In this document: one piece after another, positions 51,204 to 60,826 of the stretch
Numbering within the stretch: position 1 is the first letter of the stretch
Layout: each line of letters starts with the position of its first letter
Assembly: GCF_004339095.1 (NCBI RefSeq)
Contig: NZ_SMGQ01000013.1
Coordinates: 62,001-126,000 of the forward strand
DNA length: 64,000 bases
From: Natranaerovirga hydrolytica
GTDB lineage: Bacteria > Bacillota > Clostridia > Lachnospirales > DSM-24629
Direction: 5' to 3'
Made by a program: the position numbers and the translations under genes
The notes under the pieces: generated by a model
Databases searched by the model: none
What the model saw: the letters and a program-made list of their open reading frames with translations, nothing else
Told to the model about the DNA's origin: nothing

Positions 51204-51240
51204 ACAGAAGATAATCTCTCAAAGTGAGATTATCTTCTGT
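51204..51240. terminator. long perfect hairpin
   Basis: ACAGAAGATAATCTC (51204-51218) is perfectly complementary to GAGATTATCTTCTGT (51226-51240). No T-run follows, so it is a terminator or a small palindromic element at the end of the decayed stretch. Confidence 0.6.
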
Positions 51241-51335
51241 CAATTATGGGTTTGGAATACGCTATACTTTTCATGAATATACACAAATATATGATATAAT
51301 TATATTAAGTATTTTTGAGAAAGGTTTTAGATAAT

Positions 51336-51989
51336 ATGAAAAGATTTGTAGTTGTAATTCTACTAATATCCTCTATGGTCATCGTATCAAGTTGCGGAAG
51401 GATAAAAAATAGTGGGATAAATGATTATTATGGAGAATATTATTTTGAATTGCCGTTTAACCATAGCGTTAGCAATACAACGGATATGCTTTTTTTCAAA
51501 ACAGACTATTCTATGGAACGAATGAAAGAATTAATTAATGAAGCAGGATATAATGCCAGTTTGCATGAAAATGGAAATGTAAAAACAATATTAATTTCTG
51601 CTGTGAAAAATGAGTTCACCTATTACTTTGTTATTTACGACAAAAATCATCTGGGGAATACAGATGTTTATACACTGAGTAACGCTATGTCAAGTATTGA
51701 GATGGATGCATCTGAAACAGTTCCCAGTCTTTATGTATTTTTGGCTCCCATTCATATACTTGATACAATAGCTGATTCAGACACGAAAAAAATTTATAAT
51801 TCATTTGACCACATTGCAGAGTTTTATCGTGCAACTGGAAAAAATGATGTGGAAATAGACGATATCAATAAGACAATTACTTTTAAGTGTGAGGGCAATC
51901 CAAATTTTAACTGGGTGCAAGGAATGGTTATTATGCAATATTTTGAAACTGAAACTGGAAATTATTTAGAGATTAAACCATTACAATAA
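51336..51989 (+). CDS. lipoprotein, unknown function
   Basis: A 217-residue protein from ATG 51336 (AAAGG about 12 bases upstream; an earlier in-frame TTG at 51315 precedes it). The N-terminus is a lipoprotein signal (MKRFVVVILLISSMVIVSSC). The mature part is mixed alpha/beta with no motif I recognise. No clear partner: upstream are remnants, downstream a short membrane frame. Intact compared with its decayed neighbours. Confidence 0.7.
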   Translation: MKRFVVVILLISSMVIVSSCGRIKNSGINDYYGEYYFELPFNHSVSNTTDMLFFKTDYSMERMKELINEAGYNASLHENGNVKTILISAVKNEFTYYFVIYDKNHLGNTDVYTLSNAMSSIEMDASETVPSLYVFLAPIHILDTIADSDTKKIYNSFDHIAEFYRATGKNDVEIDDINKTITFKCEGNPNFNWVQGMVIMQYFETETGNYLEIKPLQ

Positions 51990-52120
51990 GTAACAGTAGA
52001 CGCCTATGGAAACAATAGAAATTTGAATGATGTATATTCTTTGCTTTTATAAAAAAGGGCTAAAGAGTTATTATGAATTACTTGGAATTGAGATGGTTTT
52101 GCTATTAAAGGAGAAAAGTG

Positions 52121-52255
52121 TTGAAATATAAAATAGGCATAATAATAAGTATCTTATGTATCATATATATTGTTATTGGATCATTAGTAGGGGTAGGCTT
52201 AGCGTCAATATCCACCTTAAAATCAACCGTTTGGTTGATTTTTTTTTTGACTTAA
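52121..52255 (+). CDS. possible 44-residue membrane peptide
   Basis: TTG 52121, with AAAGGAG 10 bases upstream, encodes a basic start (MKYKIG) and a long hydrophobic helix (IIISILCIIYIVIGSLVGVGL). Its last codons overlap a terminator hairpin, which argues against a stable conserved protein, but the ribosome site is good. Confidence 0.35.
   Translation: MKYKIGIIISILCIIYIVIGSLVGVGLASISTLKSTVWLIFFLT
52219..52249 (+). terminator. terminator upstream of the ABC operon
   Basis: AAAATCAACC pairs with GGTTGATTTT, followed by TTTTT. The remaining 51990-52120 stretch holds nothing else recognisable. Confidence 0.85.
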
Positions 52256-52294
52256 AAAGTTATAATCAAATCAGGAAGATTAGGGGTGATTGAA

Positions 52295-54628
52295 ATGGTA
52301 TTAAAATTTATAAGAAAAGACTTTTTAAGACAAAAATTAATTACAATAGCTTTGTTTGTATTTATTATGTTATCAGCTGTTTTAATGGCTAGTGGTGCCA
52401 ATATGTTAATGGACCTAACCCATTCAATCCGTTATTTTTTTGAAGCCTCTCATGCACCACATTTTATTCAATATCACTCAGGAGATATGGAGCAAGAGCT
52501 GATTGACCGATGGAGTGAAGAACATCAATGGGTTAAACAACAAGAAACAAGTGAAATGATTAATATTGATGGCTCTCATATCTATTTTAACAACAGTCAA
52601 GAATCTCAGCAAAATACATTAATGGAGATGGGATTTGTAAAACAAAATGAAAAATTTGATTACTTATTAACCCTAGACAATGAAAAGATTCAAGTAAAAG
52701 AGGGTGAAATGGCAGTTCCTATCATGTATATGCAAAAAAATGACTTGAAGTTAGGGGACAAAGTAAAGATAACCAATACAAGTGAAGAAATGGAATTTGT
52801 CATTACTGATTTTGTAAGAGACGTTCAAATGAATCCTTCAATTGTTAGCTCCAAACGGTTTGTTGTAAGCGACAACGATTTTGAAATTTTAAAAAGAGAT
52901 TACGGAACAATCGAGCATATTATAAGCTTTCAATTAAACACGATAGAAAATCTGTCAGAGTTTGCTAACCAATATCATTTGTCCAATTTGCCACAGACAG
53001 GACCAACAATTGATTATGAGCTTTTAAAATTAGTCAATGGATTAACAGATGGCTTAATTGCAGCCGTATTAATCATGATTGCTTTACTAATAAGTAGTAT
53101 TGCTCTTTTATGCCTAAGATTCACCATTTTATGGGCAATTGAAGAAGATTATAAAGATATAGGCGTAATGAAAGGAATCGGTATATTGCCAAGAGATATC
53201 AAGGGCTTTTATCTTACGAAATATTTTTTTCTATCATTATCTGCGTCAATAACAGGTTTTGTTGTATCCCTATTGTTAAATAATCTGTTCTCAAAAAACA
53301 TTAGAGCATATATTGGACACGTGCCAAAAAATTTAATTCAAAAAGCAATGCCTTTATTGGCAACTTTATTGATTTTTGCCATTGTATTAAGTTTTTGTAT
53401 GGTGATCTTAAGGCATTTTAATAAAATTTCAGTAGTAGAAGCCATTAATAGGAATGGTCTTAGTAACCATAAAAGCCATAGAAAAATCTTTGCATTACAT
53501 AAAAGTAACAAAATCCATCCAAGCATATTTTTAGGATTAAGAGATGTTGTTTTAAGATGTAAAACCTATCTATTATTATTTTTTGTATTTGTATTATGCA
53601 TACTCATTATCATTGTACCATTGAACTTTGTAAATACAGTGCAATCATCTGACTTTATGACTTATTTGGGAATGGGGAAAAGCGATCTATATATTGATTT
53701 GAGACAATCTGAAGATGTGAATGAACGATTTGAAAAAATGATTCAGTACATTGAGAATGATTCTGATACGGTACAGTATGCAGGTTTCATAACCAGTACT
53801 TACGAAGTGTTTAATAAAGAGGGTTATAAAGAATCTTTAATTGTAGGGGTTGGAGATGTTTCAATCTTTCCATTAGCGTATGTAGAGGGCAAAGCGCCAG
53901 AAGGTAATAACGAGATCGCATTGTCTTTTTTAAGTGCAAAAGCATTAGAAAAACAGATAGGCAATGAAATAACACTTATGGTAGAGGAAAAGCCAAGAAC
54001 TATGGTTGTTACAGGAATTTATCAAGACATTACAAATGGTGGAAAGACAGCAAAAGCGAATATCACGCCTAATAGGAAAGACGCTTTATGGTATAGCATC
54101 CATGTAGATATAAATGGAGATGTAACAGATAAAATCAATGAATACGGTGAACTTTTTAGTGGGGTAAGTATGACAAGTATTACTCAATATTTAGAGCAAA
54201 CTTTTGCCCACACGGTTCATCAACTTAAAAACATAATAGCCATTATTATTGTATTAATCGTGTTGGTGATTATTATGATTACATCATTGTTTTTCAAGTT
54301 ACATGTTGCTAAAGATTTATCACAAATTAGTGTGATGAGAAGCATCGGTATTGATTTAAGGCAAATACAGCTACAATATATTACCAAAGTACTGGTGGTA
54401 TTAAACCTAGGGATAATGGTAGGGACAATTATGGCAAATACCCTTGGAGAGCGTTTGTTAAGTTTAGTACTTTCCTTTATAGGTGCTTCTCAATTTAAAT
54501 TTGTAAGCAATCCATTGATAGCTTATTTTATTGTTCCAATGGGGTTAATGACAGTTGTAACCCTGACCACTTTATTAAGCATTGCATCCATAAAAAAGCA
54601 TTCCATTACGATTCAAAATCTAGAGTAA
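52295..54628 (+). CDS. MacB/FtsX-type ABC transporter permease
   Basis: A 777-residue permease with two FtsX halves. The start is ATG 52295 with AGGGGTG (52282-52288); GTG 52286 overlaps it. Architecture: one membrane helix at about 15-35, an extracellular domain (about 45-240), three helices (about 250-380), another helix at about 430 with a second extracellular domain (about 455-640) and three final helices. It pairs with the ATPase encoded 13 bases later. The 10-helix, BceB-like or YtrF-like relatives respond to or expel antimicrobial peptides or act on the envelope; no histidine-kinase partner is adjacent, so the role is open. Confidence 0.88.
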   Translation: MVLKFIRKDFLRQKLITIALFVFIMLSAVLMASGANMLMDLTHSIRYFFEASHAPHFIQYHSGDMEQELIDRWSEEHQWVKQQETSEMINIDGSHIYFNNSQESQQNTLMEMGFVKQNEKFDYLLTLDNEKIQVKEGEMAVPIMYMQKNDLKLGDKVKITNTSEEMEFVITDFVRDVQMNPSIVSSKRFVVSDNDFEILKRDYGTIEHIISFQLNTIENLSEFANQYHLSNLPQTGPTIDYELLKLVNGLTDGLIAAVLIMIALLISSIALLCLRFTILWAIEEDYKDIGVMKGIGILPRDIKGFYLTKYFFLSLSASITGFVVSLLLNNLFSKNIRAYIGHVPKNLIQKAMPLLATLLIFAIVLSFCMVILRHFNKISVVEAINRNGLSNHKSHRKIFALHKSNKIHPSIFLGLRDVVLRCKTYLLLFFVFVLCILIIIVPLNFVNTVQSSDFMTYLGMGKSDLYIDLRQSEDVNERFEKMIQYIENDSDTVQYAGFITSTYEVFNKEGYKESLIVGVGDVSIFPLAYVEGKAPEGNNEIALSFLSAKALEKQIGNEITLMVEEKPRTMVVTGIYQDITNGGKTAKANITPNRKDALWYSIHVDINGDVTDKINEYGELFSGVSMTSITQYLEQTFAHTVHQLKNIIAIIIVLIVLVIIMITSLFFKLHVAKDLSQISVMRSIGIDLRQIQLQYITKVLVVLNLGIMVGTIMANTLGERLLSLVLSFIGASQFKFVSNPLIAYFIVPMGLMTVVTLTTLLSIASIKKHSITIQNLE

Positions 54629-54641
54629 AGGAGTTTTTAAA

Positions 54642-55406
54642 ATGTGTCATATATTAGAAGTGAAAGATTTATGTAAAACATATGTGGTTAACCATGAAGA
54701 GAAATATGTTTTGAAAAATATTGAGTTAAATATTAAAGAAGGTGAATTTGTTTCCATTATGGGACCTTCAGGATCAGGTAAGTCCACATTGATTTATAAT
54801 ATAAGCGGTATGGATAGAATGACATCAGGAAGTATTATTTTTGAGGGCAATCAGCTAGACAATGTTTCAGAAAAAGACTTATCAAAGTTGCGTTTAAATA
54901 AAATGGGGTTTGTCTTTCAGCAAGTTAATCTATTAAAAAATTTAGGCATTATGGATAATATTATTTTATCTGCCTTTATGGCAAAAAAGAAAAAGCGAAA
55001 AGAGATTATTAATGAGGCAATTGCATTAATGGAAAAAGCAGATATTCTAGAATTAGCAAATAACGACATTACTCAAGCTTCAGGAGGGGAATTACAAAGG
55101 GCAAGTATCTGTAGAGCATTAATGAATCATCCTAAGATTATTTTTGCAGATGAGCCTACAGGTGCACTTAACTCCAAGGCAGCAAATGAAATTATGGCAA
55201 TGTTTAACAAAATAAATGATGAAGGCACAACCATTATGTTAGTAACCCATGATGCGAAAATTGCATCCCAGACGGAACGGGTATTGTACATGGTTGATGG
55301 AACAATTGAAGCAGAACTCTTTTTAGGTAAATATAGAGAAAAAAATAATAACAGAAAAAAAAGAGAAGCAAGATTAACCCATTGGTTATTAGAAAAAGGT
55401 TGGTAG
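54642..55406 (+). CDS. MacB/LolD-type ABC transporter ATPase
   Basis: A 254-residue ATPase partner of the FtsX permease. Walker A GPSGSGKST, Q-loop VFQQVNLL, a signature ASGGELQRA (Ala-Ser in place of Leu-Ser), Walker B IIFADEPTGALN with intact Glu, and switch VTHDAKIA. The C-terminal tail is basic and longer than usual (KKREARLTHWLLEKGW). The pattern GEFVSIMGPSGSGKS is typical of the macrolide/lipoprotein/antimicrobial-peptide class. Confidence 0.9.
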   Translation: MCHILEVKDLCKTYVVNHEEKYVLKNIELNIKEGEFVSIMGPSGSGKSTLIYNISGMDRMTSGSIIFEGNQLDNVSEKDLSKLRLNKMGFVFQQVNLLKNLGIMDNIILSAFMAKKKKRKEIINEAIALMEKADILELANNDITQASGGELQRASICRALMNHPKIIFADEPTGALNSKAANEIMAMFNKINDEGTTIMLVTHDAKIASQTERVLYMVDGTIEAELFLGKYREKNNNRKKREARLTHWLLEKGW

Positions 55407-55453
55407 CCTTGAATAGAAAAACAATAGAGTTTGGTTAAAGGAGAGGACGTCAA

Positions 55454-56392
55454 TTGAAAGAGATTATAACGGTCAATGGACTTGAAAAAAACTATAAAGA
55501 TAAAAAAGTAATACAAGGGATGTCATTTGAAGTAAAATGTGGCGAAATACTTTGTTTTTTAGGTCCAAACGGAGCAGGAAAAAGCACGATTATAAACATT
55601 CTTACAGGTACATTAAGTTACGACAAAGGAGACATAAGATATGCAGGAGAAAAATTAAAAAAGAATGATAAACACTTTAAGCAGAATATTGGTGTTGTGC
55701 CACAAGATATTGCTTTATACGAAGATTTATCAGCTGAGCAGAATTTGAAATTTTTCGCCTCTCTTTACGGTTTAAAAGGTCAAGAACTAAAAGAAAGGGT
55801 CATAAAATCTCTAGAATTTTCAGGACTGCTTAATCGTGGAAAGGAAAAAGTCAATACGTTTTCTGGGGGAATGAAAAGAAGATTAAATATTGCGTGTGCC
55901 ATTGCACATCAGCCTCAGATATTGATTATGGATGAGCCTACTGTTGGTATTGATCCTCAATCAAGAAAGCACATCTTAGAATCCGTAAAAAAAATGAAAG
56001 AGGAAGGGATGACCATTATTTATACAACGCATTATATGGAAGAAGTGGAAGAAATTTCTACTCGAATTCTGATTATGGATCAAGGAAACATTATTGCTAC
56101 GGGTACAAAAGAAAGCTTAAAAGAACAAATCATAAACAGTAAGAAATACAGTATAGAAGTAGACGATTGTCATAAAGTCAATATAGACAGTTTTTACCAA
56201 ATAGAAGGCGTCAAGGAGGTTTCTATAAAGGGAAACAAGCTTGAAATTACAACATTAGTCAGTGTAGAGAATCTAGACAAACTGATTGGAAAATTAATAG
56301 ACGATGGCATTAGAATTAATCATTTAACCTATCAAAGTGAAAGTTTAGAAACCGTTTTTTTGAATTTAACAGGTAGAAATCTTGAAAATTAA
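55454..56392 (+). CDS. ABC-2 type transporter ATPase (drug resistance/lantibiotic type)
   Basis: A 312-residue ATPase starting at TTG 55454 after GGAGAGG. Walker A GPNGAGKST, Q-loop VPQDIALYEDL, signature FSGGMKRRL, Walker B ILIMDEPTVGIDP and switch TTHYMEEVE place it in the DrrA/CcmA-like group. A C-terminal domain (about 225-312) is present, ending ESLETVFLNLTGR, typical of this group. It energises the two ABC-2 permeases encoded directly after it. Confidence 0.92.
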   Translation: MKEIITVNGLEKNYKDKKVIQGMSFEVKCGEILCFLGPNGAGKSTIINILTGTLSYDKGDIRYAGEKLKKNDKHFKQNIGVVPQDIALYEDLSAEQNLKFFASLYGLKGQELKERVIKSLEFSGLLNRGKEKVNTFSGGMKRRLNIACAIAHQPQILIMDEPTVGIDPQSRKHILESVKKMKEEGMTIIYTTHYMEEVEEISTRILIMDQGNIIATGTKESLKEQIINSKKYSIEVDDCHKVNIDSFYQIEGVKEVSIKGNKLEITTLVSVENLDKLIGKLIDDGIRINHLTYQSESLETVFLNLTGRNLEN

Positions 56393-56406
56393 GGGAGAAG
56401 ATTGGA

Positions 56407-57150
56407 ATGTATTGTTTTTATCAGATATTAAAGAGGGATTTTTTAAACCTTTTTACTCATTTAATGTGGATCTTTTTTAGCTTTTTCTATCCTTTATTAT
56501 TGGTTGTTATTCTAGGTTATTTAATGAGTGGCAGTTATGGAGACACCGTTACGTCCTATGATTATTATGGGATCACTATAATCGTTTACTCAGTATTTAA
56601 TACGGCTATGACAGCAGCAAATAGCTTTATGGAAGAGCGTATTAAAAAAGGTAATATGAGAATTATTTATGTACCTATCCCCAAAATGTATGTGTATCTG
56701 TCAAAAATCATGGCTTCATTTGCTTTTTCTTTTCTTTGGCATTTAGGTGTCATGTGGGTACTTGGAGCAATGTGGCATGTGAATTATGGTGGAAGTGCTA
56801 TGGGTTATCTGATCATCATATTATTTGTTTTAGAACTATTTGCAGCGATTCTAGGCGTATTATTTTGTTGTATTTTTAAAAGCGAACATATAGCAAATCA
56901 ACTTCTAAGCATTGTCATAACGGTTTTTGCTATGCTAGGGGGTTTGTTTTTTAGAATAGGTGGATTAGGAGAAGTTTTTCAAAAGATAAGTGATCTTTCT
57001 CCCTTGAAATGGGTCACTGCTTATATCTTTCAAATCATTTATGACGGAAATCTTTCTTATTATGTAGCCTTCATTTTCCTTTTTGTCATGCTGTCTTTAT
57101 TAGGTCTGTTGCTATGTGGCAAAATATATAAACAGGAGGATTATGTATGA
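56407..57150 (+). CDS. ABC-2 type transporter permease 1
   Basis: A 247-residue membrane protein with six hydrophobic segments of the ABC-2 fold. Features are the N-terminal amphipathic RDFLNLFTHLMW, FNTAMTAANSFMEERIKKGNMRI (coupling loop), VLFCCIFKSEHIANQL and the final LSPLKWVTAYIFQIIYDG. Its stop overlaps the next permease start by 4 bases, consistent with a heterodimer. Confidence 0.88.
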   Translation: MYCFYQILKRDFLNLFTHLMWIFFSFFYPLLLVVILGYLMSGSYGDTVTSYDYYGITIIVYSVFNTAMTAANSFMEERIKKGNMRIIYVPIPKMYVYLSKIMASFAFSFLWHLGVMWVLGAMWHVNYGGSAMGYLIIILFVLELFAAILGVLFCCIFKSEHIANQLLSIVITVFAMLGGLFFRIGGLGEVFQKISDLSPLKWVTAYIFQIIYDGNLSYYVAFIFLFVMLSLLGLLLCGKIYKQEDYV

Positions 57151-58124
57151 AGCACTTTATAAGTCATAACTTTCATAGACTTTTTAATAAAAAACACTAT
57201 ATCATATTATCCTTCGTTATGATCCTAGTCTCTATTTTTATGTCAATTCATTTTTCATCAACACATACAACAAAAGTCCGTATTGCAGTGGTAACAGAGC
57301 ATGAGGACTGGGGGGAGCCATTAGAAGGTGTTCAAATTACAATGATGAAGGAATCCCCGCCAAGATCACAGTTGGTGTTAGGTCAATACGATGGTGTGAT
57401 TATTGAGCAAGACAACGGTGAATATGGTATAGAAACCATTAAAAACAATGCATTTAAAACTATGTTGAAAGAAATGGTAGAGAATCCTAAATCATTTATG
57501 GTTACACCGGAACAAACTAGAGGCTTTGGCACGAATGTAATTGGTTATCTTTTAATGGTGATTTTATTTCAATCTATGTTGTTTATGTTTGTATTTGCAG
57601 AGGATATACAATTTAAACAAATAGAACGCATTGCAAAGGCACCTGTATCTTTAACAGAATATATTTTGTCTCATTTTATAGCTGTATTTATACTTATTTT
57701 TGTGCCAGTACTGTCTTTTTTAATCGTTGCTAAAGGCATACTGGGTTTGGATATTGGATTGAGCTTGTGGCAATATGGTTATCTGATAGGTGTGATGACT
57801 ATTTTGGGTGTGGCCTTTGCTATGTTTATTCATTCCCTAGTAAAGGGATTAGATACAGCCAATATGGTGGGTTCATCCATAGTCATACTGACAACGATTT
57901 TATCAGGAAGTTTTTATGCTTTTGAAAGGGGTAATGAACTCTTTAATAAAATTTTATGGGTGTTGCCACAAAAAACATTTTTAAACTTTGTGCAAAATGT
58001 AGAAGAAGGTATGGGGTATGACACGATGGTATTTCAGATCATGTATGTATGGGTTGTCGCCGTATGCTTTTTAATGGTTACAATAAAAAAAATAAAAAAG
58101 GACTATATACTTGGAAAAAGTTAA
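57147..58124 (+). CDS. ABC-2 type transporter permease 2
   Basis: A 325-residue permease with an N-terminal membrane helix (about 17-35), an extracellular domain of about 110 residues and five or six membrane segments after residue 130, typical of the longer ABC-2 half. The motif QIERIAKAPVSLTEYILSHF is the coupling region. Overlaps its partner by 4 bases. The substrate is not predicted. Confidence 0.88.
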   Translation: MKHFISHNFHRLFNKKHYIILSFVMILVSIFMSIHFSSTHTTKVRIAVVTEHEDWGEPLEGVQITMMKESPPRSQLVLGQYDGVIIEQDNGEYGIETIKNNAFKTMLKEMVENPKSFMVTPEQTRGFGTNVIGYLLMVILFQSMLFMFVFAEDIQFKQIERIAKAPVSLTEYILSHFIAVFILIFVPVLSFLIVAKGILGLDIGLSLWQYGYLIGVMTILGVAFAMFIHSLVKGLDTANMVGSSIVILTTILSGSFYAFERGNELFNKILWVLPQKTFLNFVQNVEEGMGYDTMVFQIMYVWVVAVCFLMVTIKKIKKDYILGKS

Positions 58125-58174
58125 TGTACAATAGAATTAAACAAGATGGAAAGAAAAGAGAGTTTGGTGATCAT

Positions 58175-60748
58175 ATGAATAATCCATTGGTTTTGGTGTC
58201 AACAAGATTTAAAATGCCTCAACCAAGAAAAAATTATATTGTACGGCAAGAGCTTTTTTCCAAGTTGGAAACAATGTCTGATTATCAAGTCACTTTAATA
58301 AAAAGTGGAGCAGGAACAGGAAAAACAACATTGCTGACCTCTTTTATTAAAGAAAAAAAGATAGAGGGCATTCAGTGGATCTCATTAGATAAGGATTGCA
58401 ATAATGTGTTTTTGTTTTGGAATTATGTTATTGAGGCTCTAGGTACCTATTTGGAATCTGAAAAACAAGGGTTTGTTCATTTATACAAATCCAATTTTCA
58501 AAAAAGCAATATAGAACAACTGCTCGTAACTTTAATCAATGCACTGCATAAGCAAGAAGACATATATATTGTATTAGATGATTTTCACTATATTAAAGAT
58601 GACTTTTTATTGCAAACCATTGATTTTTTTCTTCGGAATATTTCAGATAATGTACATTTAATTCTTTTAAGTAGACAAGAGCCTGAGCTGTATTTGGCAA
58701 GTCTTAATATGGCAGGCAAATTACTGGTGATCGATGAACAAGAGCTGAAGCTTTCTAAACCATTAAGCGAGGAATTTTTAACAAGGACCTTAAATCTAGC
58801 CATTGATCAAGAGACACAAACGCTGATGAATCGTCTAGCGGAAGGTTGGGTTGGGGGCTTACAACTGATTGCTACAGTTGTTCATATGAAAAAAGAAAAG
58901 CATATTAATAGTTTAAACCTTAGCAATACTCTTATAGCAGATTATGTGACAAAAGAGATTTATGAAAGTCTGAATGATGAAGAAAAGAAATTATTGGTCA
59001 TCACATCCATTGTTCCTTATTTTAATGAAGCAATGTGTCAGTGGCTTATTGAAGGAATTGACTTTAGAAACCTATTAGAGCGTCTGTTAAAGAAAAATAT
59101 TATGATTATTTGTATGGATGAAGAAAAAAACATTTATCGTTATCACAATCTATTAAGAGAATACTTACAAACCATTTTTAAAGGACTGAGTCAAGGCACA
59201 CAAAAATATTATCACTTAAAAGCAGCAGATTTTTTTAAAGCATTAAAAACCTATGATCATTGCTTGGATCAATGCTTACTGGCAGAAGATTATTTAACGG
59301 CTATGGAAATCATTGTGCAATCTCCAACCAATATGACCTTATTATCTTATGGAGATAACATACCAGAAAGTTTTATTATAAAAAACCCTGACTTTGCATA
59401 CCAAAGTTTTTTTTACCATTATATCAATATGGACTTTGAAAAGTGTCAAGCCTTATATAAGGTTGTTGAAGAGAACACACAAGAGGATTCTGTCTTTTTG
59501 CCGTTTCAATACTTGAATGTATTGACAGAAAAAGATTTGAAGTTGGAAAAAAGCCACACATTATCCGTTGAGCAAGTGGATGAATTGAAAATAAAAAATA
59601 CAACCAAAGCTTTGATTTTAATTAAAGAGGCTTCTATATTACATAACCAATCTCAATACAATGAATCCCTTGAATGTATTGAAAAAGCTTTAAGCTACAC
59701 AATGAATCATAAAAATCCGTACATCCTTTTCTATGTAGCCAGTATAAAATCTCAAATTTTAGAAGAAATGGGAGAGCTGTCTAAATGTGAAGCATTATAT
59801 GATGATATGGAAGCAATCGTGTCATCGAATACATATATTACGATGTTCAATATTAGTTTTTATGCAGGCAATGCAGGGGTTCAACTAAAAAAGATGGACT
59901 TAGATAAAGCAAAGGAATGTTTAAACAAAGCCAAAGGGTATATTGTAGATAAAGCCCCTCAAACCACATTAGGATATCAATACAATCTTGCAGAATATAA
60001 ATTTCTTATGCAAGAAGAAAAAGAAGGGCTTTCCATAGTCGAAAAGCTAATGACGATCCCTACTTTTCATAATCTGATCTATATGAGTTCCTTATTACAA
60101 TACGTTTTTCGGATCAACCAATTTTCTGGTGAATTAGTAGAGAGATTTATAGAGCAATATAATGCTTTAGATGAAAAAGATAGGCCATTAGAAAGTCAAT
60201 TGCTTTATGTTAATATTCTATTTCATAACGGTCAGTTAGAAGACGCCATTAAGCACATAGATGAGATATTAAAATATTGTCGAATGAACAAAATCAAATT
60301 TGTATTGGTTCAAGGTTGTTTAAGCAAAATCAATATGTTATCTGCTCAAGATGCTAACAAGCGAGAGATTATGAACTTGTTTCGAGAGGCGTTGTATTAT
60401 AGCAGTGAAGATAAAATACGACAGCCTTTTTACTTGGAAAAAGAAGTGGTCCATAACATAATCAATCAATATGGCGTGGAGATAACCAAAGGATTGAATT
60501 TTAAAGAACAAGAACTTTATGAAGCAATAGTTAATAGATGTCAAGTGAAAACAAAGACTATTCTTAGCAACAGAGAAATTGAGGTCATAAAAGAACTGGC
60601 TAAGGGTTCTAAAAATAAAGAAATAGCAGATACGCTATGTATCTCCTTAGCCACTGTGAAATCCCATACCATTAACATATACAGCAAATTACAAGTTAAC
60701 AATAGAACAGCAGCTGTAAGAGAAGCTGAAAAGTTAAAGTTATTATAG
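58175..60748 (+). CDS. MalT/LuxR-type large ATP-dependent transcriptional regulator
   Basis: An 857-residue LAL/MalT-type STAND regulator. The N-terminal P-loop reads IKSGAGTGKTTLL (about residues 43-55), with Walker B VLDDFHYI and sensor LSRQEPEL near 125-175; a winged-helix and TPR-like helical array (about 280-780) follows; the C-terminus is a LuxR helix-turn-helix (LSNREIEVIKELAKGSKNKEIADTL and VKSHTINIYSKLQVNNRTAA). The start at 58175 fits the family's short lead before LVSTRFKMP; ATG 58124, overlapping the previous stop, is an alternative. It is probably the activator of the ABC operon just upstream, responding to a bound small molecule. Confidence 0.88.
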   Translation: MNNPLVLVSTRFKMPQPRKNYIVRQELFSKLETMSDYQVTLIKSGAGTGKTTLLTSFIKEKKIEGIQWISLDKDCNNVFLFWNYVIEALGTYLESEKQGFVHLYKSNFQKSNIEQLLVTLINALHKQEDIYIVLDDFHYIKDDFLLQTIDFFLRNISDNVHLILLSRQEPELYLASLNMAGKLLVIDEQELKLSKPLSEEFLTRTLNLAIDQETQTLMNRLAEGWVGGLQLIATVVHMKKEKHINSLNLSNTLIADYVTKEIYESLNDEEKKLLVITSIVPYFNEAMCQWLIEGIDFRNLLERLLKKNIMIICMDEEKNIYRYHNLLREYLQTIFKGLSQGTQKYYHLKAADFFKALKTYDHCLDQCLLAEDYLTAMEIIVQSPTNMTLLSYGDNIPESFIIKNPDFAYQSFFYHYINMDFEKCQALYKVVEENTQEDSVFLPFQYLNVLTEKDLKLEKSHTLSVEQVDELKIKNTTKALILIKEASILHNQSQYNESLECIEKALSYTMNHKNPYILFYVASIKSQILEEMGELSKCEALYDDMEAIVSSNTYITMFNISFYAGNAGVQLKKMDLDKAKECLNKAKGYIVDKAPQTTLGYQYNLAEYKFLMQEEKEGLSIVEKLMTIPTFHNLIYMSSLLQYVFRINQFSGELVERFIEQYNALDEKDRPLESQLLYVNILFHNGQLEDAIKHIDEILKYCRMNKIKFVLVQGCLSKINMLSAQDANKREIMNLFREALYYSSEDKIRQPFYLEKEVVHNIINQYGVEITKGLNFKEQELYEAIVNRCQVKTKTILSNREIEVIKELAKGSKNKEIADTLCISLATVKSHTINIYSKLQVNNRTAAVREAEKLKLL

Positions 60749-60826
60749 GCATCAATGAAAAGGCATTATAGATGGGCTAAGACAACTAAGGATAGGATAA
60801 ACTAAAAGAGACTAGGAGTTGAGATC

